A DNA stretch of 6,007 bases, taken from positions 1 to 6,007 of the forward strand of contig CAMHFA010000075.1 of NCBI GenBank assembly GCA_946184255.1, read 5' to 3'. Of the stretch, positions 1-6,007 are shown piece by piece (positions within the stretch are counted from its first letter, which is position 1; the number at the start of each line of letters is the position of its first letter). Both the position numbers and the translations under genes were made by a program. The notes under the pieces are model-generated. The model was given only the letters and a program-made list of their open reading frames with translations. It made no database searches and was not told the origin of the DNA. The DNA comes from an uncultured Bacteroidales bacterium (GTDB lineage: Bacteria > Bacteroidota > Bacteroidia > Bacteroidales > UBA932).

Positions 1-923
1 CGGGTGTCCGCTGCGGCAAGTTTCTCATAGGCACCAAGACGGGCCTTCTGCTTGGCCTGGCGGGCCTTGGGAGCCATCCTGACCCATTCGAGTTCGTGCT
101 CAAGGGTCTTGCGGCGACGGCTCTCCTGCTTTTCCTCAAGTGCCAGACGCTTGGTCTTCTGGTCCAGCCATGAACTGTAGTTGCCCTTCCAGGGGATTCC
201 CTCGCCGCGGTCAAGTTCAAGGATCCATCCTGCCACATTGTCGAGGAAGTAACGGTCGTGGGTGACAGCTATGACCGTACCTTTGTACTGCCTCAGATGG
301 GCCTCCAACCATTGGATGCTCTCCGCATCCAGGTGGTTAGTGGGCTCGTCCAAAAGCAATACGTCCGGTTGCTGAAGAAGCAGACGGCATAGGGCTACCC
401 TCCTGCGTTCACCTCCTGAAAGGGTTGAAACCAGGGCATCCGATGGAGGACAGTTGAGGGCATCCATCGCCCTTTCCAGTTTGGAATCTATGTCCCAACC
501 TCCCAGATGGTCTATCTTCTCTGAAAGTTCTCCCTGCCTCTCGATCAGGCTGTTCATCTGATCGTCATCCATGGGCTCCATGAATTTCATTGATATCTCG
601 TTGTACTCGTTGAGGACATCCATGACTTCCTGGACCCCTTCCTGGACAACTTCCAGTACAGTCTTGTCCGGATCCATCACGGGCTCCTGCTCGAGATAGC
701 CAACGGAATAACCCGGCGACCAGACTACCTCACCCTTGTAAGACTGTTCGACTCCTGCGATGATCTTCAGGAGGGTGGATTTTCCGGAACCGTTCAATCC
801 AATGATTCCAATCTTTGCTCCGTAGAAAAATGAAAGATAGATGTCCTTGAGGATAACCTTGTTATTGTTAGGGAGGGTTTTCCCCACTCCGCACATCGAA
901 AAGATAATAGTTTCGTCAGCCAT
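1..923 (-). CDS. ettA: Energy-dependent translational throttle protein EttA (ABC-F ATPase), partial
   Basis: ABC-F proteins bind the ribosomal E site in the cytoplasm; EttA in E. coli gates entry into elongation according to the ATP/ADP ratio. About 307 codons are visible from the ATG at 923, roughly the first 55% of a usual 555-residue protein; the second ATPase domain lies beyond the left edge. Visible landmarks: Walker A GLNGSGKST (residues 42-50), the arm insertion (about 85-145), ABC signature LSGGERRR (168-175), Walker B with DEPTNHLD (192-199), and the switch THDRYFLDNVAGW (221-233). The stretch ELDRGEGIPWKGNYSSWL (236-253) opens the linker that contacts the P site and is nearly identical to E. 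coli EttA from memory, followed by a very basic segment (268-297). This linker separates EttA from Uup and other ABC-F types. The gene is divergent from the next one and has its own promoter. No frameshift is seen. The start fits the conserved N-terminus; no alternative start upstream is plausible in the AT-rich spacer. Confidence 0.96.
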   Translation of the reverse strand, partial: MADETIIFSMCGVGKTLPNNNKVILKDIYLSFFYGAKIGIIGLNGSGKSTLLKIIAGVEQSYKGEVVWSPGYSVGYLEQEPVMDPDKTVLEVVQEGVQEVMDVLNEYNEISMKFMEPMDDDQMNSLIERQGELSEKIDHLGGWDIDSKLERAMDALNCPPSDALVSTLSGGERRRVALCRLLLQQPDVLLLDEPTNHLDAESIQWLEAHLRQYKGTVIAVTHDRYFLDNVAGWILELDRGEGIPWKGNYSSWLDQKTKRLALEEKQESRRRKTLEHELEWVRMAPKARQAKQKARLGAYEKLAAADT

Positions 924-929
924 GGGTCA

Positions 930-946
930 TTGTGTGGTTTACACAA
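930..946. repeat. Perfect inverted repeat TTGTGT-N5-ACACAA at the ettA start region
   Basis: TTGTGT (930-935) and ACACAA (941-946) are exact reverse complements around a 5-base spacer GGTTT. The element covers the predicted transcription start of ettA and overlaps the last bases of its -7 box, a position typical of a repressor operator. Because the predicted transcript begins inside it, it is better read as a DNA site than as an RNA hairpin. No regulator can be named. In a 97-base spacer a repeat of this size can also occur by chance. Confidence 0.4.
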
Positions 947-978
947 AAATAATGAATTAATCAGAAAAAAATCGTAAA
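944..978 (-). promoter_or_regulatory. Candidate Bacteroidota-type promoter for ettA
   Basis: Read on the minus strand, TATTTTTG (951 down to 944) matches the Bacteroidota -7 consensus TAnnTTTG exactly. A TTTA (978-975) stands about where the -33 element TTTG is expected, with one mismatch. Transcription would start near 938-941, leaving a leader of only about 15-18 bases. There is no Shine-Dalgarno sequence before the start, as is normal in this phylum. The assignment is by consensus only. Confidence 0.55.
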
Positions 979-1020
979 TTGTGGGATGAAGACTGAATAA
1001 TCAATTAACGAGATAGAATC

Positions 1021-1854
1021 ATGAAAAAGACATCATCCATTACCCTGCTCCTGGCAGCGGTTCTCTTGATTACGTCGGCTGTAACGGCCCGGGCTCAAAT
1101 CATCAGCGGCCCTCATGGCTCTGAAGACATGAAGATCGGTGTCGCAGGTTATTCGTACCGCAATTTCAGCATAGATGAGACGCTCTCCATGCTGCAGAGC
1201 ATGGACGTAAAGTATCTCTCCATCAAGGACTGGTGGCTCCCGCTTGATTCCACGAAGGAGCAGATGGACGCATTCAAGAAGAAGTGTGCAAGCTATGGGG
1301 TGGATGGTTACATCCTTGGCCCGATCTACATGCATTCCAAGGAAGAGGTGGACAGGGCATTCGCGTACACCCAGCGCTACGGGATCGACATGTTCATCGG
1401 TGTCCCTGACTATGATCTTATCGATTATGTGATCGGCAAGGTCGCCGAGACTGGAATCAGGGTGGCTATCCACACCCACGGACCGGACGGTGCGGCATTC
1501 CCGAGCATATTCAAGATAATGGAACTAGTCAAGGACCCTTCCCTCGGAGTAGGTTGCTGCCTTGACATGGGCCACTCTGTGAGGAGCGGTGAGGACATCG
1601 CACAGATAGTGAAAAAGTATCACAAATGGATTTATGACATCCACATCAAGGATGAGACTGCTCCTTCCAAGGCTGGCCAGACCTGGGAGATGGGTAGGGG
1701 AGTCATTGATTACAGACCGATCATCAAGGCACTTCGCAAAGTCGGTTACAAGGGTGTCGTCTCGCTTGAATTCGAGAAGAACGGTGACAACCCCCATCCC
1801 GGAGTTGCTGAATCCATCGGCTATCTCAGGGGAATCCTGGACGGTACAAAGTAA
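1021..1854 (+). CDS. Secreted sugar phosphate isomerase/epimerase-like TIM-barrel protein
   Basis: A 277-residue protein of the xylose-isomerase-like TIM-barrel superfamily (AP_endonuc_2 type). Residues 1-26 form a signal peptide: KK, a hydrophobic core LLLAAVLLI, and a signal peptidase I site ARA-Q at 25/26, so the mature protein is predicted to be periplasmic or otherwise outside the cytoplasm. Barrel strands carrying likely metal and substrate ligands follow in family order: AIHTHG (149-154), CLDMGH (180-185; Asp182, His185), DIHIKDE (206-212; His208), GRGVIDY (225-231) and SLEFE (248-252; Glu250). The strand that carries a catalytic glutamate in D-tagatose 3-epimerases here has a histidine (H151), as in the HNH-type branch, so the reaction cannot be taken from that enzyme. 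The true substrate is unknown; a sugar or inositol-like compound is inferred from the fold. An MFS permease gene starts 9 bases downstream, suggesting a two-gene unit. The start is the only one that yields the signal peptide. Confidence 0.85.
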   Translation: MKKTSSITLLLAAVLLITSAVTARAQIISGPHGSEDMKIGVAGYSYRNFSIDETLSMLQSMDVKYLSIKDWWLPLDSTKEQMDAFKKKCASYGVDGYILGPIYMHSKEEVDRAFAYTQRYGIDMFIGVPDYDLIDYVIGKVAETGIRVAIHTHGPDGAAFPSIFKIMELVKDPSLGVGCCLDMGHSVRSGEDIAQIVKKYHKWIYDIHIKDETAPSKAGQTWEMGRGVIDYRPIIKALRKVGYKGVVSLEFEKNGDNPHPGVAESIGYLRGILDGTK

Positions 1855-1863
1855 AACCAGTCA

Positions 1864-3045
1864 ATGTCCGATAAAAGATCAGGATTGGCGCCGGGGATGC
1901 TGATTACCCTGGTTCTATGCTATTTCACGGAGGGTTTCGTGGACATAGTCGGAGTGGTCAGCAACATGGTCCAGAAGGATATGGGGCAGAGCCACACCCA
2001 GGCGAGCCTGATGCCATCGATGGTTTTTATCTGGTTCCTGATACTGTCTGTCCCCGCCGGCCTGCTGACAAACCGTCTGGGAAGAAAGAAAATGGTTCTC
2101 TGGAGTATGTTCCTGAGCATCATGGCCCTTGCATTGCCTTTGTTCGGGTACTCTTTCCCCGTGATCCTTGCAGCCATGATGCTGCTAGGAGTAGGACATG
2201 TTTTCCTTCAAGTTTCTCTAAAACCCCTCGTCTCAACCATGGTCCCGGGGAATGACCTGGCCGGAGTAATGAGCTTCGGACAGTTTACTAAGGCTATCGC
2301 TTCCTTCATCGCCCCGGTTATCGCCGCCTGGGGGGGCCTCAAGTTTTCCGGAGTTCTCGGCTGGCGTATCCTTCTCCCTGTCTTCATGCTGGTGGGGTGC
2401 CTTGCCATAGTTTCCTTGTGGGTGAACAAGGTGCAGGAACCTTCAATGGAGGATAATCGCAGCCAGGGTGTCAAAGATGGTTTCAAGGACTGCCTGTCAC
2501 TATTGAAGACATCCCTTGTCCTTTTGACCTTCATTGCCATACTCTGCCATGTGGGAGTCAATGTCGGGATGAATATCTCGTCGCCAAAGATCCTTGTGGA
2601 GCGTTGCGGCTTGCCTTTGGAGAAGGCTGCCTTTGCTACCAGCGCCTATTTCCTGTCTAGGACGGTCAGCAGCTTTTGCACGCCATTTATCCTGAGGTTC
2701 GTATCAAGGAAGAATTATCTCATGTTCTGCCTGCTGTTGATGACGGCTGGACTCTGTCTGATGGCTTTCGGGAATGGTCCGGTCATTCTCTACTCGGGAA
2801 TATGCCTGGTCGGCTTCGGTGGGGTCAATGTCTATCCTTTGATTTTCTCGGAGACTATCCTCAAGATTGACGACAGGAAGCGGAACGCTTTTTCCAGCCT
2901 TATGGCTATGGCTTTCATCGGAGGGGCTATATTCCCGACGCTTATGGGAATGGCGGGAGACCATGTAGGCCAGATAGGTGCGGTTGCCATGATGGCGGTC
3001 GGGGTAGCCTATCTCTGGCTCTACCGCCGTTTGGCAGTAAAATAG
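1864..3045 (+). CDS. MFS transporter, probable sugar permease
   Basis: A 393-residue inner-membrane transporter of the major facilitator superfamily. About twelve hydrophobic segments can be read: near residues 11-33, 48-70, 77-95, 98-118, 138-158, 166-187, then a polar central loop (188-215), and 216-238, 255-275, 284-302, 305-327, 342-362, 371-388. The loop between segments 2 and 3 carries a motif A variant, GLLTNRLGRKK (66-76), with Asn where the usual motif has Asp. Segment 11 reads GGAIFPTLMG (353-362), and the first two segments resemble those of the fucose/glucose-galactose:H+ symporter group; from this I infer a sugar or sugar-acid substrate taken up with protons. Substrate identity cannot be read from sequence. 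The gene starts 9 bases after the isomerase-like gene with no room for a separate promoter, so the two are probably co-transcribed. A G7 run at 2330-2336 encodes part of an intact Trp-Gly-Gly stretch. No Shine-Dalgarno sequence is seen. Confidence 0.88.
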   Translation: MSDKRSGLAPGMLITLVLCYFTEGFVDIVGVVSNMVQKDMGQSHTQASLMPSMVFIWFLILSVPAGLLTNRLGRKKMVLWSMFLSIMALALPLFGYSFPVILAAMMLLGVGHVFLQVSLKPLVSTMVPGNDLAGVMSFGQFTKAIASFIAPVIAAWGGLKFSGVLGWRILLPVFMLVGCLAIVSLWVNKVQEPSMEDNRSQGVKDGFKDCLSLLKTSLVLLTFIAILCHVGVNVGMNISSPKILVERCGLPLEKAAFATSAYFLSRTVSSFCTPFILRFVSRKNYLMFCLLLMTAGLCLMAFGNGPVILYSGICLVGFGGVNVYPLIFSETILKIDDRKRNAFSSLMAMAFIGGAIFPTLMGMAGDHVGQIGAVAMMAVGVAYLWLYRRLAVK

Positions 3046-3059
3046 ACGCCGTTAAGTTG
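3030..3059 (+). promoter_or_regulatory. Weak promoter candidate for the nucleoside kinase gene
   Basis: TTTG at 3030-3033, inside the end of the permease gene, is followed 19 bases later by TAAGTTG (3053-3059), a shortened match to the Bacteroidota -7 consensus TAnnTTTG. The start of transcription would fall near 3066, giving a leader of about 20 bases. The -7 match is imperfect, so read-through from the permease gene across the 41-base gap is an equally good explanation. Confidence 0.28.
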
Positions 3060-3064
3060 TTACA

Positions 3065-3085
3065 TACTGTAAATGCATTTTAGTA
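3065..3085. repeat. Imperfect dyad centred on AAATGCATTT, just before the kinase start
   Basis: AAATGCATTT (3071-3080) is a perfect 10-base palindrome. It is flanked by TACT (3065-3068) and AGTA (3082-3085), which are also complementary, giving an interrupted 21-base dyad that ends one base before the ATG at 3087. It could be an operator, since an RNA hairpin would have almost no loop. It also contains an ATG (3073) opening a five-codon reading frame whose TGA overlaps the kinase ATG (ATGA at 3087-3090). Whether either has a role is unknown; the region is AT-rich and chance is possible. Confidence 0.35.
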
Positions 3086-3086
3086 C

Positions 3087-4754
3087 ATGATCAAGATTTT
3101 CTGCAAGAACACGGGGACTTCCAAGGAGTTTCAGGAAGGAATCTCCCTCGGTGAGATTGCCAAGGAATTCGAGTTCGAAAAGCCATATGACATACTGGCA
3201 GCAAAGGTCAACAATGTAGCTCAGGGACTCAAGTTCAAGGCCTATCACAGCCTGGATGTCGAATTCCTGGATTACCGTACCTACATCGGACGGAACCTTT
3301 ACTGCAGATCACTCTGCTTCCTCCTGTACAAGGGTGTCAGGGATCTCTTCCCTGAAAGCAGCCTTGTCATCAAACGTCCCATTTCAAAGGGCTATTACTG
3401 CGTGGTGGACAAAGGAGACGGTACAGTACTGTCGGAAGCCGACGTGGATTCTATCAGGGCAAGGATGCTGGAGGTAGTGGACCAGGACCTTGTGTTCAGG
3501 CGCCACGAGGTGCAAGTGGAAGAAGCTATCAGGAAATTCGGCGATCTTGGGAATACCGACAAGGTAAAGCTTCTGGAGACGTGCGGGGAAGTCTATATCA
3601 GTTATTATACTCTCGGTGGGACGGCAGACTATTACTATGCGGAACTGGCTCCCAGCGCCGGTTATCTTAAGACATGGAGCATCAGTCTCTACCGTGGCGG
3701 TATCTTGCTTCGTGTTCCCGACCGCCATCATCCCGAAGACCTTGCTCCCTTCCTGGAGCAACCTAAGACATTCGAGGTTTTTGACGAGTCGCGCAGATGG
3801 AACGACATAATGGGGCTCGGCACTGTGGGAGATGTCAACGAAGCTATCCTCAAGGGTACCGCATCCGACCTTATCCAGATAGCCGAGGCACTTCAGGAAA
3901 AGAAGATCGTGCAGATCGCAGAGGAGATCGAGAAACGTCACTGCGATTCTGAGAATCCTGTAAAGCTTGTCCTTATAACCGGTCCGACAAGCAGTGGGAA
4001 GAGCACTTTCTGCAAGAGGCTCAGCGTTCAGTTGAAAGCGTGCGGACTTCATCCGATTTCGTATTCTACCGATGACTATTTCGTCAACCGCCTCGACACT
4101 CCAAAACTCCCGGACGGATCCTTTGACTTTGACAATTTCGATACGGTGGACCATGACTACCTTCAGAAAGATCTCTTGAAACTTCTTAATGGAGAGGAAG
4201 TGGAGGTGCCTGAGTTCAATTTCGTGACCGGATTGAGGGAATTCAACGGTAAGAGGCTGAAACTTGGTGAGAGATCGGTGCTTCTTATCGAGGGAATACA
4301 TGCCCTGAATCCTATGCTTACCGACAAGGTCCCGGCGAGCTGGAAGTTTAAGATATTCATAAACACGATCACTTCGATCTCTCTCGATTCGCACAATTGC
4401 ATTCCCACCAGCGACAACCGGCTCCTGAGGAGGATCGTGCGTGATTTCCTTAAAGGGGCCTTCACTGCGAGGGAGACAATCTCCAACTGGCCCAATGTCC
4501 GCCGTTCAGAGGTCAAATGGATATATCCTTTCCAGGAAGATGCTGACGTTCTCTTCAATTCTGCCTATCTGGTCGAATTCGCCGTCCTCAGGACCCATGC
4601 CGAAAGGATACTAGCAACTGTTCCCAAGAACTGCCCAGAGTACTGCGAGGCCCACAGGTTGTTGAATTTCCTCCATTATTTCGTTCCTGTCTCTGACAAG
4701 GAGATTCCTCCGACATCCCTGCTCCGCGGATTCATTGGGGGGGGAAGTTTCTAA
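3087..4754 (+). CDS. Nucleoside (uridine) kinase-like protein with TGS and ThrRS editing-like domains
   Basis: A 555-residue cytoplasmic protein in three parts. Residues 1-62 form a TGS-like ubiquitin fold (HSLDVEFLDYRT at its end). Residues about 65-230 resemble the second additional (editing) domain of threonyl-tRNA synthetase: SLCFLLYKGVRDLFP (75-89) and RPISKGYYCVV (97-107) align with its HLLAHA...LFP and PI..GFYYDF segments, but the metal-binding HxxxH histidines are Phe and Tyr here. No second Cys/His pair is evident, so this part is probably non-catalytic. Residues about 290-500 form a phosphoribulokinase/uridine kinase P-loop domain: Walker A GPTSSGKST (299-307), STDDYF (327-332) at the usual substrate aspartate site, LLIEGIHALNP (399-409), and an arginine-rich lid region DNRLLRRIVRDF (443-454). 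Phosphorylation of a pyrimidine nucleoside by ATP or GTP is inferred from the family and not specific to this sequence. The architecture and length match a common Bacteroidota 'nucleoside kinase'. The next gene begins 11 bases after the stop. The 3' end contains a G8 tract. Confidence 0.9.
   Translation: MIKIFCKNTGTSKEFQEGISLGEIAKEFEFEKPYDILAAKVNNVAQGLKFKAYHSLDVEFLDYRTYIGRNLYCRSLCFLLYKGVRDLFPESSLVIKRPISKGYYCVVDKGDGTVLSEADVDSIRARMLEVVDQDLVFRRHEVQVEEAIRKFGDLGNTDKVKLLETCGEVYISYYTLGGTADYYYAELAPSAGYLKTWSISLYRGGILLRVPDRHHPEDLAPFLEQPKTFEVFDESRRWNDIMGLGTVGDVNEAILKGTASDLIQIAEALQEKKIVQIAEEIEKRHCDSENPVKLVLITGPTSSGKSTFCKRLSVQLKACGLHPISYSTDDYFVNRLDTPKLPDGSFDFDNFDTVDHDYLQKDLLKLLNGEEVEVPEFNFVTGLREFNGKRLKLGERSVLLIEGIHALNPMLTDKVPASWKFKIFINTITSISLDSHNCIPTSDNRLLRRIVRDFLKGAFTARETISNWPNVRRSEVKWIYPFQEDADVLFNSAYLVEFAVLRTHAERILATVPKNCPEYCEAHRLLNFLHYFVPVSDKEIPPTSLLRGFIGGGSF
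4737..4744 (+). repeat. G8 homopolymer at the 3' end of the kinase gene
   Basis: Eight consecutive G residues encode Gly-Gly-Gly in the last residues of the kinase (IGGGSF, stop at 4752-4754). Runs of this length are prone to polymerase slippage and to sequencing error. In the -1 frame the reading continues without a stop through 4751-4765 into the ATG of the hydrolase at 4766, so gain of one G, or a -1 slip, would join the two proteins. The tract itself is certain; any function is not shown. Confidence 0.75.
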
Positions 4755-4765
4755 ATAAGAGTACT

Positions 4766-6007
4766 ATGAATAGAATAAAGATTCTTTCTTTTATTTTCTT
4801 ATTCCTGTTTGCCGTTTCAGCGGTGGCTCAGGAAGGACATGCAGTTGTCGATGATGTTTTCGAACCTCTACCGGGAGGAAACGTGAAGATGGAGGGCTAT
4901 TTCGACGATGACATCCTCAGGGTTCAGGAAAACTGGGCGAAGGGTGTCATGCCCTATGATGACGTTATCGAGTTTTTCCGTTCAGGCAGGTCCAAGTTCG
5001 CCCTTGGTGAGATGCCGGGAAAGAGCATCCGGACCAATTCCCTGTTATGGCGCTATACCAGGGATCCAAAGCTTAAGGCCCTTACGAAGGGGGTGGTTTA
5101 TTCCTTGATGGCTACTGCAAAAGACAACGGTTCTATCAGTTGCACCCCTGTTGCCGACCAACCCGGAGAGCATGACGGAGACATCTGGGAAAGGAAATAT
5201 GTCCTCCTTGGCCTTAGCCAGTATTATCTCGATGTTGAGAAGGATCCGCTGGTGCTGGAAGCTATGGAGAAGGAGGCCCGTTCCGTAATGGACCAGGTTG
5301 GACCAGCTCCGAAAAAGAGCATTACAGAGCTGGGTTGGAGTTCGACAAACATTGAGTCCTCTTCCATCCTCGAACCTTTCATGAGGCTCTATTTCATCAC
5401 CGGCAAGAAAGATTATCTGGACTTTGCTACGTACATTGTTGAATCTGGAGGATGCAAAGGGAGCAACATATTCAATCAAGTCTATGACGGAGTTCCCATG
5501 CATGAGGTCGGAGCGCCCTATCCCAAGGCCTACGAGATGACTTCCATCTGGGAAGGTCTGGTCGAATACTACCGTGCAACAGGAGATCCTAGGTGGCTCC
5601 GTTGCATAAAGAACTTCTTCGAGGAGGTCAAAGACAATGAGATAAGCATCATCGGCAATGGCGGTTCGGATATTTACTGGCCCAAACTGATGGGCGAGGG
5701 ATGGAGCAATACAGTTGCGGAGCAGTCCAATCCCGACGTCAAGAGGATGATGGAAACCTGCGTCGGAGTTACCTGGATAAAGTTCTGCTCCCAGTATCTT
5801 CGCCTGACGGGTGATCCTGCTGCCGTAGATTGCATTGAGAAATATGTTTACAACGGCCTTCTGGGAGCCATGAGGCCTGACGGGAAAGGTTTCAGCTACG
5901 TGAACCTGCTGAATGGTCCGAAAGTCACAAACAGCGGTTGGGGTTTGGTCATTGACGGACTCCCTGTGACCTGCTGCAATCTGAGCGGTCCCACCGGTCT
6001 GGCATAT
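4766..6007 (+). CDS. Exported GH127-type glycoside hydrolase (beta-L-arabinofuranosidase family), partial
   Basis: 414 codons are open from the ATG at 4766 to the right edge without a stop; family members usually exceed 600 residues, so the C-terminal beta-domains are missing from view. Residues 1-21 form a signal peptide (hydrophobic FIFLFLFAVSA, cleavage AVA-Q at 21/22), placing the enzyme in the periplasm or beyond. The rest reads as an (alpha/alpha) barrel: SIRTNSLLWRYTRDPKLKAL (87-106), DIWERKYVLLGLSQYYL (139-155), SSILEPFMRLYFITGKKDYL (199-218), METC (329-332), YVYNGLLGAMRPDGKGFSYV (360-379) and VTCCN (401-405). In HypBA1 of Bifidobacterium longum zinc is held by Glu338, Cys340, Cys417 and Cys418, with Cys417 as nucleophile; Glu330, Cys332, Cys403 and Cys404 fit those positions. 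The acid/base Glu is less sure: Glu311 (GEGW) or Glu319. Substrate is inferred, not shown, and a related family sharing this fold is possible. It lies 11 bases after the kinase gene, with no visible promoter, so co-transcription is likely. Confidence 0.83.
   Translation, partial: MNRIKILSFIFLFLFAVSAVAQEGHAVVDDVFEPLPGGNVKMEGYFDDDILRVQENWAKGVMPYDDVIEFFRSGRSKFALGEMPGKSIRTNSLLWRYTRDPKLKALTKGVVYSLMATAKDNGSISCTPVADQPGEHDGDIWERKYVLLGLSQYYLDVEKDPLVLEAMEKEARSVMDQVGPAPKKSITELGWSSTNIESSSILEPFMRLYFITGKKDYLDFATYIVESGGCKGSNIFNQVYDGVPMHEVGAPYPKAYEMTSIWEGLVEYYRATGDPRWLRCIKNFFEEVKDNEISIIGNGGSDIYWPKLMGEGWSNTVAEQSNPDVKRMMETCVGVTWIKFCSQYLRLTGDPAAVDCIEKYVYNGLLGAMRPDGKGFSYVNLLNGPKVTNSGWGLVIDGLPVTCCNLSGPTGLAY

Larger units (their letters stand above)
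924..1020. other. Divergent intergenic region between ettA and the isomerase-like gene
   Basis: This 97-base AT-rich spacer must supply promoters in both directions. The leftward one is recognisable (see separate entry). For the rightward gene the best I can see is TAAATTGT at 975-982, a weak match to TAnnTTTG with no TTTG at the usual distance upstream, so that promoter is not convincingly located. No Shine-Dalgarno-like purine run precedes the ATG at 1021; the leader just before it is AT-rich. Confidence 0.5.

Noticed and set aside
1033..1479. Open frame of 148 codons on the minus strand across the isomerase-like gene
   Set aside because: It covers the signal peptide and barrel of a well-supported gene and its translation has no plausible fold or family features.
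2330..2336. G7 run in the permease gene as a phase-variation or frameshift site
   Set aside because: The reading frame stays open and the membrane segments continue in order after it, so there is no evidence of a frameshift; Trp-Gly-Gly alone explains the run.
3046..3086. Rho-independent terminator between the permease and kinase genes
   Set aside because: There is no GC-rich stem followed by a T run; the dyad here is AT-rich with nearly no loop and ends right at the kinase start.
3384..4394. Long open frame of 336 codons on the minus strand inside the kinase gene
   Set aside because: The plus-strand kinase is clearly real, with ordered domains and motifs. The antisense translation shows no recognisable domain and has the look of a mirror of the coding strand's codon bias.
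4755..4765. Separate promoter and ribosome binding site for the hydrolase gene
   Set aside because: The gap is 11 bases, shows no purine-rich Shine-Dalgarno sequence, and no TAnnTTTG element lies just upstream.
5045..5503. Open frame of 152 codons on the minus strand inside the hydrolase gene
   Set aside because: It lies antisense to the convincing GH127-type coding region, has no recognisable motif and no promoter or start signal.

Overview
The window most likely comes from a member of the Bacteroidota, probably Bacteroidales. The evidence is the gene repertoire (a TGS-domain nucleoside kinase, a GH127-type hydrolase and a secreted TIM-barrel 'sugar phosphate isomerase'), the lack of Shine-Dalgarno sequences before any of the five starts, and a good match to the Bacteroidota promoter consensus TAnnTTTG upstream of ettA. 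This rests on content, not on a database match. Base composition looks moderate, with no abrupt change along the window, and I see no sign of an insertion sequence, phage, CRISPR array, tRNA or rRNA.

Layout: positions 1-923 hold the N-terminal part of ettA on the minus strand, an ABC-F ATPase acting on ribosomes; the gene runs off the left edge. Positions 924-1020 form a divergent, AT-rich intergenic region with a recognisable promoter for ettA and a perfect 6+6 inverted repeat across its predicted transcription start. To the right, four genes all lie on the plus strand with short gaps: a secreted TIM-barrel isomerase/epimerase-like protein (1021-1854), an MFS permease resembling the fucose/sugar symporter group (1864-3045), a three-part nucleoside kinase (3087-4754), and the first 414 codons of an exported GH127-type glycoside hydrolase (4766 to beyond the right edge).

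How they may work together: the isomerase-like protein and permease are 9 bases apart and are probably co-transcribed as a small sugar-handling pair. The kinase has its own upstream spacer (41 bases) with a weak promoter candidate and a dyad. The hydrolase starts only 11 bases after the kinase stop, so it is probably translated from the kinase message. The exported hydrolase, exported isomerase-like protein and inner-membrane permease would fit scavenging of a plant or host glycan sugar, with L-arabinofuranose as the family's best known product. That pathway is inference. The kinase is a widespread Bacteroidota gene and may only be a neighbour.

I did not find a clearly new biological system. 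The most notable points are the kinase's TGS plus degenerate tRNA-synthetase editing-like domain, the G8 tract at its end that lies one frame-slip away from an in-frame fusion with the hydrolase, the operator-like repeats at two promoters, and the conserved Glu/Cys metal and nucleophile set in the truncated hydrolase.
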